Positions 26,989 to 35,901 of a stretch of DNA of 64,000 nucleotides are shown piece by piece (position 1 is the stretch's first letter; each line of letters opens with the position of its first letter). The notes below the pieces were generated by a model. The model had not been told where the DNA came from. It saw nothing but the letters and a program-made list of their open reading frames with translations, and made no database searches. This DNA comes from Mucilaginibacter lacusdianchii (GTDB lineage: Bacteria; Bacteroidota; Bacteroidia; Sphingobacteriales; Sphingobacteriaceae), in the NCBI RefSeq assembly GCF_009770985.1, contig NZ_WSRW01000001.1:1426001-1490000 (forward strand). Direction: 5' to 3'. Position numbers and translations under genes: made by a program.

Positions 26989-27551
26989 GTAAGCGATTAG
27001 AGGAGTTCATAAAGGCCAATCGCGAGGAGTTTGATGAAGTAGTGCCCCGCCTGGATTTATGGAGTCGTATAGAAAAGCAATTGCCTGCCGAGGTGGCAGA
27101 TGAGCCAAAAAAGCGTGAAGCCAAAACCTTTTCATTAGGTTTTGTATTGCGGGTAGCCGCTATGATTATACTGGTAATGGGTGTTGGTTTTGTGATATAC
27201 CTGCGTAATCAGCAAAAAGCCGGGGTAGACTTGGCTGCCATTAACCCAGCGTATGCCAAACAACAAATGCAATATGCATCATTAATTGAAACCAAACGTA
27301 CCGAGCTGAAGGAACTGACCAAAGGCGACCCGCAGCTGTACAAAGAGTTTAGCGGCGAGCTGTCGAAAATGGATTCATCTTATACCCGATTGAAACGCGA
27401 TTTAGCCACCAGCCCTAATCAGGAGCGTGTTTTACGTGCAATGATCCGGAACTTGCAAATACAAACCGAGGTGCTAAATCAACAGCTACAGGTAATTGAA
27501 CAATTTAAGCAAATCAAAAACGAACAAAATAATGAAACCAAAAATATTTAA
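26985..27551 (+). CDS. Membrane protein, probable anti-sigma factor
   Basis: 188 residues: a cytoplasmic N-terminus (1-45, LEEFIKANREEFDEVVPRLDLWSRIEKQLP), one transmembrane helix (about 47-66) and a periplasmic, Gln/Lys-rich coiled-coil tail. The N-terminus lacks the zinc-binding HxxxCxxC of ZAS anti-sigma factors. Anti-sigma role is inferred from position and topology: it overlaps the sigma gene by 4 bases and the next gene by 20 bases. An alternative is a membrane subunit that merely shares the operon. Confidence 0.65.
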   Translation: MSKRLEEFIKANREEFDEVVPRLDLWSRIEKQLPAEVADEPKKREAKTFSLGFVLRVAAMIILVMGVGFVIYLRNQQKAGVDLAAINPAYAKQQMQYASLIETKRTELKELTKGDPQLYKEFSGELSKMDSSYTRLKRDLATSPNQERVLRAMIRNLQIQTEVLNQQLQVIEQFKQIKNEQNNETKNI

Positions 27552-28935
27552 CCTGAAACCTCTAGCACTAATTGGGCTGCTGATGGTGGCGCATGCCGGT
27601 TTTGCGCAGCAGGCGTCTGGCAGTACCGATACCAGCAAAGATTACCACAAGCAAATGGATGACTTGCGCAGCCAAATGCGCGATTTGCAAAAGCAAATGA
27701 GTAAGCTGCAATCCGAAGAGTTTAAAAAGCAAGCTAAAACTTTACAAGAGTCGACTAAGCTACAATCCGAAGAGTTTAGAAAACAAGCTAAAGCCTTACA
27801 GGAATCGGCTAAAAAGCTGCGCGAAAGTGCCCAGTACTACAGCTATGATTTAAGCGACCTGAATAAAAACCTAGGTAATTTAAATGGTTTAGGTATTTCG
27901 CCAAATATACATATATCACCCATTGCACCTTTAACGCCTGCAACCGGTTTTAATTTTAACTACAGTGATGCAGATATCAGGAAGCAGATTCAAACCGGCG
28001 AGCTGAAAGAAAAGGTAAAAACTTACAGCAAAAGCTATAGTGTAGATCGTGATGATAAATTGCAGATCAGTAACCGCTATGGCAAGGTAACCGTTAATAC
28101 CTGGAATAAAAACGAGGTAAAGGTTGATGTAGAAATTAAAGCTATTGCGAATGAGGAGGATCAAGCACAAAAGCTGCTGGATCAGGTAAGTATTACCGAC
28201 AGTAAGGAAAATTCGTTGGTGTCTTTTAAAACTAATATAGAAAGCAGCAGTAACCGCACTTTTGTAATAGGCACCCTTTTTAACGGTAGTAAAACTACAG
28301 TGCGCCGTATGGAGGTGAACTATACAGTATATATGCCTACCAGAAACCAGCTACAAGTAAGCAACCGTTATGGTGCTACCATATTGCCCGATTTGTCTGG
28401 CAAGGTAATCATCGATAACGCTTATGGTAGCTTTGTGGCCAAAAACCTGTCAAATCCGGGTAACGAAATTGTGGTTAAATACGGCAGCGCTGATATTGAA
28501 AACCTGAACAGCGGTGAACTGAATATAGCCTACGGCAGTCTGAAACTAGGCGAAGCGGATAAATTAAACGCCAATGTAAGCTATAGTTCGGCTACTATTG
28601 GCAGACTAAAAACATCGGGTACCTTAAATATAAGGTACTGCGGCGGCCTAAATATTGCCGATCTGGATAAAAATTTAAGAAACCTGTCGGTTACCTCGTC
28701 TTACTCTAACGTAAAAGTTGGCCTGGCCGAAAATGATAATGCCGACTTTGATATTACCACCCATTACGGCAGCTTTAATTATGGTGATAAAGTAATAAAC
28801 ATTGTTAATAAAACACCGGGCGATGAAGAGCGTGGCTGGACATCAACCAAAACCTATAAAGGCAAGGTGGGTAAAGGTAATGCTGATAAGTTGATCGTTA
28901 TCCGGTCAAACTATGGCAGCGTTAAGTTTGATTAA
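27532..28935 (+). CDS. Exported coiled-coil plus DUF4097-like beta-repeat protein
   Basis: 467 residues from ATG 27532, chosen because it begins a signal peptide (cleavage near HAGFAQ); it overlaps the previous gene by 20 bases. Residues about 35-105 form a Gln/Lys/Glu coiled coil containing an exact-length tandem duplication. From about 165 the chain is repetitive beta structure (LQISNRYGKVTVNTWNKNEV, then further 'Y-G-x' turns such as NRYGATILPDL, NAYGSFVAKNL, IAYGSLKLGEA), like DUF4097/DUF2807 adhesin-type solenoids. It is the likely effector or sensor of the sigma/anti-sigma module; function unknown. Confidence 0.75.
   Translation: MKPKIFNLKPLALIGLLMVAHAGFAQQASGSTDTSKDYHKQMDDLRSQMRDLQKQMSKLQSEEFKKQAKTLQESTKLQSEEFRKQAKALQESAKKLRESAQYYSYDLSDLNKNLGNLNGLGISPNIHISPIAPLTPATGFNFNYSDADIRKQIQTGELKEKVKTYSKSYSVDRDDKLQISNRYGKVTVNTWNKNEVKVDVEIKAIANEEDQAQKLLDQVSITDSKENSLVSFKTNIESSSNRTFVIGTLFNGSKTTVRRMEVNYTVYMPTRNQLQVSNRYGATILPDLSGKVIIDNAYGSFVAKNLSNPGNEIVVKYGSADIENLNSGELNIAYGSLKLGEADKLNANVSYSSATIGRLKTSGTLNIRYCGGLNIADLDKNLRNLSVTSSYSNVKVGLAENDNADFDITTHYGSFNYGDKVINIVNKTPGDEERGWTSTKTYKGKVGKGNADKLIVIRSNYGSVKFD
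27703..27810 (+). repeat. 54-bp tandem duplication inside the coiled coil
   Basis: Two in-frame 54-nt units (27703-27756 and 27757-27810) encode 18-residue copies, KLQSEEFKKQAKTLQEST and KLQSEEFRKQAKALQESA, 15 of 18 residues identical. Confidence 0.9.
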
Positions 28936-28961
28936 TTAAAATAAAAGTGGCGAGCACTTGC

Positions 28962-28988
28962 AAACCCTTGTCAGTACGGCAAGGGTTT
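28962..28988 (+). terminator. Weak terminator after the DUF4097-like gene
   Basis: AAACCCTTG / CAAGGGTTT stem with a 9-nt loop followed by TGTTATTTA. The T-run is poor. Confidence 0.55.
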
Positions 28989-29020
28989 TGTTATTTAGTA
29001 GCAGTAACAACTGCCGTTTA

Positions 29021-29791
29021 ATGGAACTACTTACCAACCCCGAAGCTTGGGTATCATTAGCCACCTTAACTATTCTGGAAATAGTACTGGGTATCGATAA
29101 CATAATCTTCGTGTCTATACAGGCTGGCAAACTGCCTGTCGAACAGCAAGACCGGGGCCGCAAACTGGGGCTGGCCATGGCTATGATTACCCGGATTTTG
29201 CTGCTGCTTTCCATCAGTTGGATTATGAAACTGAAAACGCCGTTATTTAACCTGGCACATGTATTCAACATTACCGGTAGTTGGGAAGAAAAGCTGGCCA
29301 TATCTGGTCGGGATTTGATATTGCTGATTGGTGGGTTGTTTTTGATTTACAAAAGCATTCAGGAAATACATGAAAAGATTGACGGCGGCGGCGAAGAGGA
29401 AGAAACGGATGCCAAGGCGCATTCTTTTTGGGGTACCATTGTGCAGATCATGATTTTGGATATTGTCTTTTCGCTCGATTCTGTAATAACCGCTGTGGGG
29501 TTGGCCGATCATGTGGAGGTGATGATAGCCGCTGTAGTCATATCGGTAGGTATTATGCTTTGGGCATCCGGCCCTATTGCCAATTTTGTAAATAGGCATG
29601 CTACCGTAAAAATGCTGGCGTTGTCGTTTCTGCTGGTCATCGGTATATCCTTGCTCACCGAGGCTTTTGACCAGGAAATACCCAAAGGATACATCTATTC
29701 GGCCATGGCCTTTGCGATGCTGGTGGAAGCGCTTAATTTAAAAAGCCGTTCTAAAAAGCAATCGAAGATTGAGGGTGTGGGTAAAAAGTAG
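29021..29791 (+). CDS. TerC-family integral membrane protein
   Basis: 256 residues from ATG 29021 (an in-frame TTG at 28958 overlaps the preceding hairpin and adds no family sequence). Seven or so transmembrane helices with the two conserved acidic TerC motifs, ILEIVLGIDNIIF near residue 19 and DIVFSLDSVITAVGLAD near residue 150. TerC proteins are linked to manganese or other metal efflux during protein secretion and to tellurite resistance. The cytoplasmic loop near 115-130 is highly acidic. Followed by a palindromic element, no operon partner. Confidence 0.9.
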   Translation: MELLTNPEAWVSLATLTILEIVLGIDNIIFVSIQAGKLPVEQQDRGRKLGLAMAMITRILLLLSISWIMKLKTPLFNLAHVFNITGSWEEKLAISGRDLILLIGGLFLIYKSIQEIHEKIDGGGEEEETDAKAHSFWGTIVQIMILDIVFSLDSVITAVGLADHVEVMIAAVVISVGIMLWASGPIANFVNRHATVKMLALSFLLVIGISLLTEAFDQEIPKGYIYSAMAFAMLVEALNLKSRSKKQSKIEGVGKK

Positions 29792-29832
29792 GCTAAAGAT
29801 AAAGTATTTTGTGGCGGCCTTTATAAAAGTGG

Positions 29833-29926
29833 AATGTCATCTCGAACGACAGTGAGAGATCTTTTGGAATATGCAATTTAATAATCGCTTTCCAAAGATT
29901 TCTCGTTGTCACTCGAAATGACATTT
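29833..29926. repeat. Palindromic intergenic element, family B copy 1
   Basis: Left arm begins AATGTCATCTCGAACGACAG and the right arm ends with its near-complement CTCGAAATGACATTT; inner parts AGATCTTTTGGAA / TTCCAAAGAT also pair. The 94-bp element can fold as one imperfect hairpin. It is homologous, in inverted orientation, to 55461-55548. Non-coding, between terC and yjbR. Confidence 0.75.
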
Positions 29927-29948
29927 TTAATATTTGTTCAAAGCCTTT

Positions 29949-30308
29949 TTAAAGATTACTTCCGGTTATTTCTTCCCTTACCTTTTTCGGCAAGCTTTTC
30001 ACGATCAATTCATACGAATGGTCTATCATATCGCACAGCTGTTTGCGGTTAAGGGTTCCATCGGTGTAAACGGTGTTCCAATGCACTTTATTCATGTGAT
30101 AGCCGGGCTGCACTTCACTGAACTGTTCGCGTAGTTCGACGGCCCGCTCCGGGTTGCATTTTACATTGAAGCGATTACCGGTTGAGAGGCCAATCAGCAA
30201 AAATATTTTACCACCGGCTTTAAATACCAGCGTTTCGCTGTCAAACGGAAAGCTTTCTTCCACACCGCGTTTCAACAGGCAATAATCGCGCAATTCTTCA
30301 ACATTCAT
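29949..30308 (-). CDS. MmcQ/YjbR-family protein
   Basis: 119 residues, the normal length. YjbR/CyaY-like fold: opening MNVEELRDYCLLKRGVEESFPF, then FKAGGKIFLLIGL and the conserved CNPERAVELREQF stretch, with HMNKVHWNTV near residue 75. Family members bind DNA weakly or non-specifically; biological role is unproven. Cytoplasmic, monocistronic, divergent from pepT. Confidence 0.85.
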   Translation of the reverse strand: MNVEELRDYCLLKRGVEESFPFDSETLVFKAGGKIFLLIGLSTGNRFNVKCNPERAVELREQFSEVQPGYHMNKVHWNTVYTDGTLNRKQLCDMIDHSYELIVKSLPKKVREEITGSNL

Positions 30309-30336
30309 GATGTATTAAAGTAACACAATTTTGATG

Positions 30337-30366
30337 TTGCTAACCAAAAATAAAATTCCACATTTG
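30337..30366 (+). promoter_or_regulatory. Possible promoter of pepT
   Basis: TTG at 30337-30339, 19-nt spacer, CACATTTG at 30359-30366, one mismatch from TAnnTTTG, 17 nt before the pepT start. Confidence 0.45.
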
Positions 30367-30383
30367 CACAGATACAACGGAAT

Positions 30384-31634
30384 ATGATGAATACACCATT
30401 GAACTTTACTGTTACCGAGCGCTTTTTGCGTTATGTAACTATTGATACCCAATCCAACCCCGAATCGCCCACTTATCCATCCACCGAAAAACAAAAGAAC
30501 CTAGGCAGAGTGCTGGTGGATGAATTGCAGGCGTTAGGCATCAGCGATGCGCATCTGGACGAATATGGGTACGTATATGCTACCATTCCGGCTAATACAG
30601 ATAAGGCCGATGTGCCGGTAATTTGCTTTTGCTCACATATGGACACCTCGCCCGATTGCAGTGGCGAAGGGGTAAAACCCATCATCCACCAAAACTATCA
30701 AGGTCAGGATCTGGTATTGCCCGATGATCTTTCACAAGTATTAAAACAAGGCAATCATCCCGAACTGAAAAACCAGTTGGGTAACGATATTATCACTGCC
30801 AGTGGTACTACCTTACTAGGTGCCGATAACAAAGCCGGTGTAGCCGAAATTATGGATGCTTGCTACCAACTGGTAAATCATCCCGAAATAAAACACGGCA
30901 CTATTAAAATATTGTTTACGCCCGATGAGGAAATTGGTCGTGGTGTAGATAAAGTAAACTTAGAGAAATTAGGCGCTTTTGCAGCTTATACCATAGATGG
31001 CGAAACGGCCGGCAATATAGAAAATGAAACTTTTTCGGCCGATGGTGCCAAGCTGATTATCAACGGCGTAAGTGCACACCCCGGCTTTGCCAAAGGCCAG
31101 ATGGAAAGCGCCATTAAAATAGCCGGGCAAATTGTTGCCGCCTTGCCTTTTGAATTATCGCCCGAAGGTACTGAGGGTATGCAGGGCTTTGTGCACCCAG
31201 TAGGGATACAGGGCCATGTGGAACAGGCTACCATTGAATTTATCATCCGCGATTTTGAAGAAGCCAAACTACAGCAACATGCCGACGTAATTAAGCAGGT
31301 AGCCGATGATGTACTTAAAAACTTCCCGAACGCTACTTATATACTACAGGTAAAAGAGCAGTACCGCAATATGAAACAGGTGCTCGATCAGCATCCGCAA
31401 ATTGTGGAGTACGGTATGGAAGCCATTCGTCGCGCTGGTTTAGAAGCCAAGTTGTGCAGTATCCGTGGTGGTACGGATGGGTCGCGGTTATCGCTTATGG
31501 GCTTGCCTACACCCAATATTTTTGCGGGTGAGCATGCCTTTCATGGCCGGCAGGAATGGGTGTCGGTACAGGATATGCAAAAAGCTGTCGAGACCATTCT
31601 GCACCTCTGTGCTGTTTGGGAAGAACGCAGTTAA
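30384..31634 (+). CDS. pepT: Peptidase T (tripeptide aminopeptidase)
   Basis: 416 residues, M20B family. It removes N-terminal residues from tripeptides in the cytoplasm. The dizinc site is intact: SHMDTSPD near residue 93, LGADNKAG near 152, TPDEEIGRG near 184, with the late His in GEHAFHGRQEW near 390. The gene opens ATGATG, so the start may be either codon. It completes peptide use together with the exported peptidases of this window. Short own transcript with terminator. Confidence 0.96.
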   Translation: MMNTPLNFTVTERFLRYVTIDTQSNPESPTYPSTEKQKNLGRVLVDELQALGISDAHLDEYGYVYATIPANTDKADVPVICFCSHMDTSPDCSGEGVKPIIHQNYQGQDLVLPDDLSQVLKQGNHPELKNQLGNDIITASGTTLLGADNKAGVAEIMDACYQLVNHPEIKHGTIKILFTPDEEIGRGVDKVNLEKLGAFAAYTIDGETAGNIENETFSADGAKLIINGVSAHPGFAKGQMESAIKIAGQIVAALPFELSPEGTEGMQGFVHPVGIQGHVEQATIEFIIRDFEEAKLQQHADVIKQVADDVLKNFPNATYILQVKEQYRNMKQVLDQHPQIVEYGMEAIRRAGLEAKLCSIRGGTDGSRLSLMGLPTPNIFAGEHAFHGRQEWVSVQDMQKAVETILHLCAVWEERS

Positions 31635-31643
31635 AATATCTCA

Positions 31644-31676
31644 AAGCCTCATTATAACCACAATGAGGCTTTTTTA
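31644..31676 (+). terminator. Terminator after pepT
   Basis: Perfect 11-bp stem AAAGCCTCATT / AATGAGGCTTT, 8-nt loop, then TTT. Confidence 0.88.
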
Positions 31677-31706
31677 ATCCGGCAATTCTGAATTTACAGA
31701 TTTGAT

Positions 31707-31714
31707 TACCTTTG
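31707..31714 (+). promoter_or_regulatory. -7 box of hisS, start-proximal
   Basis: TACCTTTG fully matches TAnnTTTG and ends only 4 nt before the hisS ATG. With the usual 4-6 nt to the transcription start, the mRNA would be leaderless or nearly so. No good -33 box seen. Confidence 0.6.
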
Positions 31715-31718
31715 CGGC

Positions 31719-33092
31719 ATGGCATCTGTGAAACCTTCTGTACCCAAAGGCATGCGCGATTTCTCGCCGGCCGATATGGTAAAACGTAACTATATATTTG
31801 ACACCATTAAATCTGTTTTCCGCAAATACGGCTATCAGCAAATAGAAACGCCTACCATGGAAAACCTAACCACTTTAATGGGTAAATATGGTGAAGAAGG
31901 CGATAAGCTTATTTTCAAAGTACTAAACAGCGGCGATTATCTGGCCAAAGCTAACGACCAGGCACTAACTGACCGCAATGCGCAAAAGCTGACCGCATCT
32001 ATATCCGAAAAAGCGCTTCGTTATGATTTAACCGTTCCCTTTGCCCGTTATGTGGTACAGCACCAAAATGAAATTGCTTTTCCGTTCAAGCGGTTTCAGG
32101 TGCAGCCGGTTTGGCGGGCTGATCGTCCGCAAAAGGGTCGTTACCGCGAGTTTTACCAGTGTGATGCCGACGTGGTAGGTTCTGATTCCTTATTGAACGA
32201 GGCTGAATTTGTGTTGATTTATGACGAAGCGTTAAGCCAACTGGGTTTGAAAGATTTCACCATCAAAATCAATAACCGTAAAATATTATCAGGCATTGCC
32301 GAAATTATAGGCAAACCCGAACTAATAGTAGAGATGACGGTAGCTATAGACAAGCTGGATAAGATCGGTTTGGATGGTGTAGTAGCCGAACTGTTGACCA
32401 AAGGTTTTACACAGGAAGATATTGACCGCTTGGAACCGGTAATATTACTGGAAGGTACTAATGCCGAAAAGCTGGAAAAGCTAAAAGCCATTTTAGCCAC
32501 ATCATCTGTAGGATTGAAAGGCATTGAAGAACTGGAAACTATTTTTGCCTACCTGCAAAGCTTTACCCTGCAAAAAGCCACTGTTGAGTTGGATATTACA
32601 CTGGCCCGTGGCTTAAACTATTATACTGGTGCCATATTTGAAGTAAAAACCAATGAAGTGGCCATGGGCAGCATTGGCGGTGGCGGCCGGTATGATGATT
32701 TGACCGGAATGTTCGGCCTAAAAGGGTTAACTGGTGCCGGTATATCTTTCGGAGCCGATCGTATTTATGATGTACTGGAGGAATTGAACCTATTCCCCCA
32801 AGCAAGCAATCAAACCACCCGTGTGCTGATTTGCCCGTTTGATAAAGACGGTGAAATTTATGCACTGCCTTTATTGCAACAACTCCGCACACAGGGCATC
32901 AACGCCGAGTTATATCCGGCCGGTGCAAAAATTAAAAAGCAGCTGGACTATGCCAACAATAAAAACATTCCGTATGCGGTAATGATTGGCAGTGATGAAA
33001 TGCAAAGCGGCCTGTTAACCGTAAAAGATATGGTTAAAGGCGAACAGGAAAAGCTCAATACCGACGCTATTATTGAAAAAGTAAAAGCATAA
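31719..33092 (+). CDS. hisS: Histidyl-tRNA synthetase
   Basis: 457 residues, class II synthetase charging tRNA-His. Class II motif 2 region [20 protein letters not shown] is near residue 128, the histidine-binding [15 protein letters not shown] near residue 297, [14 protein letters not shown] near residue 320, and the C-terminal anticodon-binding domain begins near 365 ([13 protein letters not shown]). Length and motifs separate it from the HisZ regulatory paralogue. Monocistronic; no his biosynthesis gene nearby. Confidence 0.97.
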   Translation: MASVKPSVPKGMRDFSPADMVKRNYIFDTIKSVFRKYGYQQIETPTMENLTTLMGKYGEEGDKLIFKVLNSGDYLAKANDQALTDRNAQKLTASISEKALRYDLTVPFARYVVQHQNEIAFPFKRFQVQPVWRADRPQKGRYREFYQCDADVVGSDSLLNEAEFVLIYDEALSQLGLKDFTIKINNRKILSGIAEIIGKPELIVEMTVAIDKLDKIGLDGVVAELLTKGFTQEDIDRLEPVILLEGTNAEKLEKLKAILATSSVGLKGIEELETIFAYLQSFTLQKATVELDITLARGLNYYTGAIFEVKTNEVAMGSIGGGGRYDDLTGMFGLKGLTGAGISFGADRIYDVLEELNLFPQASNQTTRVLICPFDKDGEIYALPLLQQLRTQGINAELYPAGAKIKKQLDYANNKNIPYAVMIGSDEMQSGLLTVKDMVKGEQEKLNTDAIIEKVKA

Positions 33093-33115
33093 GTACCTGT
33101 TCAATTTAAAATAAG

Positions 33116-33150
33116 AAAAGCCAGCAGAGTAGTACTGCTGGCTTTTTTTA
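33116..33150. terminator. Terminator after hisS
   Basis: Perfect 12-bp stem AAAAGCCAGCAG / CTGCTGGCTTTT followed by more T. A-rich on the left side, so it may also serve the convergent gene. Confidence 0.9.
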
Positions 33151-33177
33151 TTTGTAGCTTCATTAGCTTTATTGCCA

Positions 33178-34728
33178 CTATTGTTTTATGCCATTAATAT
33201 AGATCTCGGGCGCGTTTTTAGCCTGTCCGCCTTTTTCTATTGCTGCGGGTGATAACTTTTGTTGAGTGGTGATATAAGTTTTGTTGGTAACGCCACCGTT
33301 TTGCCCGTTCCATTCAATTTTATAGGGTTTCTTTAAACCGGTTAGTATGTTATTTGATATCACGTTAACCGGGGTTGAGTTATAATCAAACTGCGTAACA
33401 TATATACCCGTCATTTGCGCATTAAGAGTGGCTGGCTGACTTAGAGTATTGTTTTCAATAACCACACGACCGTTGCTGTTCGTATCACCTGCCTTGATAA
33501 TAAAACTACGGGAAGGTGCCGGCCGGGTAATGGTAAACGTATTGTGGTCAATTTGTACTAATTGGTTGTTGTTAAAAGCCAAATCGAGTACAACATTGCT
33601 GAGTTTGTTGTGGCTAAAACGAATACTTTGCGCTGGTCCGTGCTGGTCAATAGCCCCTACACCCTTTACTGCTGTAAAAGTATTGTTAGTAAAGGTAATC
33701 GTCCGGTTGTCGGGCGTTTGAGCTGAATTGTTAATTCGAGCCAGCGGGTAAGTGGCATTGGTTTGACTAACCTTGTTGCCATTAAAAACAACATTTTTAT
33801 TAAAATGAAACGTGGCCAGAGCCCCATTGCGGCAATTGCTTACCGTATTATTATTGGCTTGGCTGTTAAAGCAGCCTTCAAAATCTATCCCTACATCTCC
33901 GCAGTTACTAACCCTGCAGCGGCTCACTGTAATGCCGTCGCCCATGCTGCCCCAAATGCCACCTTCGGTTACACTACTAACCGTTACATTGGTAACTTGT
34001 CCGGTCTTAGATAGCCGTGGATTAGACAACGCGCCATCCTTTTGCGGGTTGCTGTCGCCGCCCCACCATTCCACCCCATGGTGGTAGCCCGTGAAAGTAG
34101 AGTTAAGTACTTTCCAGCTATTGGCATATTCTAAATAAATACCCATTACAACGGCTGTGCCGGTTCCGGTACAGTTGTTAACAGTAATGCTGCTGCTACC
34201 TGATCTTTGCCCATCAGCTATCTGCCGGTACGATGCGTTGCTAACCACACTGTGCAAAATGCCGCATTGGCTGGCAGTTATCCGGCTAACGGAAACCTGT
34301 CGGCAGGCATCATTCAATAACAGTGCATACACCGGTTTACCCAATACTTTATTAGCAAACGTGATGGTACTAATTGCAATATTGGTTTTGGCATTGGCTA
34401 CAAAAAAGCCTTCGCCAATAAAGCCAGCCCGATTAGTAAAGGTAGTTCCGGTTATGCCAGTAATAATATTGCCTGATGTGAGTTCAACACTACGGCTAAA
34501 AAGGTAAGTGCCTTTCGGAAAATAAAGCGATTTATACTTAGCCAATGCTTGCTGTACTTTGGTAGTTACATCACTCTTGCCGTCGCCAGATATGCCTAGC
34601 TTATTAACATTAACTGCCTGTTGCACATCAGTCAAGGCATAGCTACTATTCAGCGCCGCCGCATTGCTAGATAACCAACCAAGCGTCAATAATGCAGCCG
34701 TAACATACACAATTATCTTTCTGCACAT
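33178..34728 (-). CDS. Exported right-handed beta-helix protein (pectate-lyase-like)
   Basis: 516 residues with a signal peptide (cleavage near SNAAA). The sequence begins like pectate_lyase_3 proteins (VNKLGISGDGKSDVTTKVQQAL ... LYFPKGTYLF) and then repeats 'N-x-V/I' coils with many Asn, Thr, Ser (VTVSSVTEGGIWGSMGDGITVSRC, NTVSNCRNGALATFHF), a parallel beta-helix. Family members bind or cleave polysaccharides; I see no unambiguous catalytic residues, so lyase, hydrolase and adhesin remain possible. Monocistronic. Confidence 0.75.
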   Translation of the reverse strand: MCRKIIVYVTAALLTLGWLSSNAAALNSSYALTDVQQAVNVNKLGISGDGKSDVTTKVQQALAKYKSLYFPKGTYLFSRSVELTSGNIITGITGTTFTNRAGFIGEGFFVANAKTNIAISTITFANKVLGKPVYALLLNDACRQVSVSRITASQCGILHSVVSNASYRQIADGQRSGSSSITVNNCTGTGTAVVMGIYLEYANSWKVLNSTFTGYHHGVEWWGGDSNPQKDGALSNPRLSKTGQVTNVTVSSVTEGGIWGSMGDGITVSRCRVSNCGDVGIDFEGCFNSQANNNTVSNCRNGALATFHFNKNVVFNGNKVSQTNATYPLARINNSAQTPDNRTITFTNNTFTAVKGVGAIDQHGPAQSIRFSHNKLSNVVLDLAFNNNQLVQIDHNTFTITRPAPSRSFIIKAGDTNSNGRVVIENNTLSQPATLNAQMTGIYVTQFDYNSTPVNVISNNILTGLKKPYKIEWNGQNGGVTNKTYITTQQKLSPAAIEKGGQAKNAPEIYINGIKQ

Positions 34729-34823
34729 AGTTATTATACATCATGCTCCCTTAAAAGTTTAATTTAAAAGATGGAATGGTATTCCCTACAGGTTAACCTT
34801 GTGAAGAATTATGCAAAGTTAAA

Positions 34824-35813
34824 TTACAGATTAGATACCAAAGATTTTAAAAACTGCTCGGGTATTTCGATATGTGGAATATGGCCGCAATTATCAAATT
34901 CTACTAGTTTACAACCCGGAATCTTTTTAGCTGTAGCCGGACCTAATATTTTGTATTGTCCGTGTTTGGCTTTTTCTTCTTCGCTTAGCAAGGCCTTGCC
35001 TACAATGGTTTTATCTTCTTTACCTATAAATAAAACGGTGGGTACTTTTAACAAGCCAAACTCATAACAAACGGGCTGTTCATAAATCATTTCAAAAGTT
35101 AATGCCGCTACCTTGGCATACCGCGGAAAGTCGGCACTTTTACTTACGCCAGCACCAATTTTTACCAGGTAATTATACTCGGGCTTCCATTGGGTAAAGT
35201 ACGAGGATTGGTAATATTTCTTTACGCTTTCAAAACTGGTTTTCAACTCGGCAACATAATCCTGCTCGGCTGATTGGTAAGGTACAAATGTGCGGTAATC
35301 TTCCAGGCCAATGGGGTCTTTTAATAGCAGCTTTTCTACGGTCTGCGGATACATCAGTGCAAAGCGGGTAGCCAGCATGCCGCCCATAGAGTGGCCCATC
35401 AGTGTAATTTTAGATACGCCTAAAGTATCCAGCAGGTTTTTGTTGAACCGGGCGAGTTTATGAAAGCTGTAATGAATAAAGGCTTTGGATGATTTACCGA
35501 AGCCAATCTGGTCGGGTACTATAACGCGGTAGCCCTGTGCCGATAGGGCTTTAATAACGTTTGTCCAGTAATAGCCGCCAAAATTTTTGCCATGAAACAG
35601 CATAGCAGTTTGGCCATTTGGTGTGGCCGGTTTAATATCCATATACGCCATGCGTAAATCCTGTCCTTCGGCTTGTACGGTCAGAAATTTAACCGGGTAT
35701 GGATATTTTACGTTCTCGAGGGTAATGGATAATGTATCGGGTTGTGCTGCTACACGCATCCACCCTAATACCAGTAAAAATATAAACGCTGCTTTTTTGC
35801 ACATACTCATCAT
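34824..35813 (-). CDS. Exported alpha/beta hydrolase
   Basis: 329 residues from ATG 35813 (ATGs at 35810 and 35804 are also possible); farther upstream the frame is open but overlaps the divergent gene and has no signal peptide. Leader ends WMRVAAQ. The catalytic triad of the alpha/beta-hydrolase fold is visible: nucleophile elbow GHSMGG, acid in IGKEDKTIVG, and His in FDNCGHIPHIE near the end. Substrate unknown; such proteins are annotated from esterases to haloalkane dehalogenase-like enzymes. Confidence 0.85.
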   Translation of the reverse strand: MMSMCKKAAFIFLLVLGWMRVAAQPDTLSITLENVKYPYPVKFLTVQAEGQDLRMAYMDIKPATPNGQTAMLFHGKNFGGYYWTNVIKALSAQGYRVIVPDQIGFGKSSKAFIHYSFHKLARFNKNLLDTLGVSKITLMGHSMGGMLATRFALMYPQTVEKLLLKDPIGLEDYRTFVPYQSAEQDYVAELKTSFESVKKYYQSSYFTQWKPEYNYLVKIGAGVSKSADFPRYAKVAALTFEMIYEQPVCYEFGLLKVPTVLFIGKEDKTIVGKALLSEEEKAKHGQYKILGPATAKKIPGCKLVEFDNCGHIPHIEIPEQFLKSLVSNL

Positions 35814-35888
35814 ACATAAGTTGGGTTGAATTTGTTTATCCAACGTAAGTCTGTTGGCTCCGTTATATACTCTTGATGCTATTCTCTG

Positions 35889-35896
35889 TATCTTTG
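35889..35896 (+). promoter_or_regulatory. -7 box close to the start of the 114-residue gene
   Basis: TATCTTTG is a full TAnnTTTG match ending 5 nt before ATG 35902, so the transcript is probably leaderless, and the longer in-frame start at 35854 would lie upstream of transcription. Confidence 0.6.
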
Positions 35897-35901
35897 CCTT
35901 T

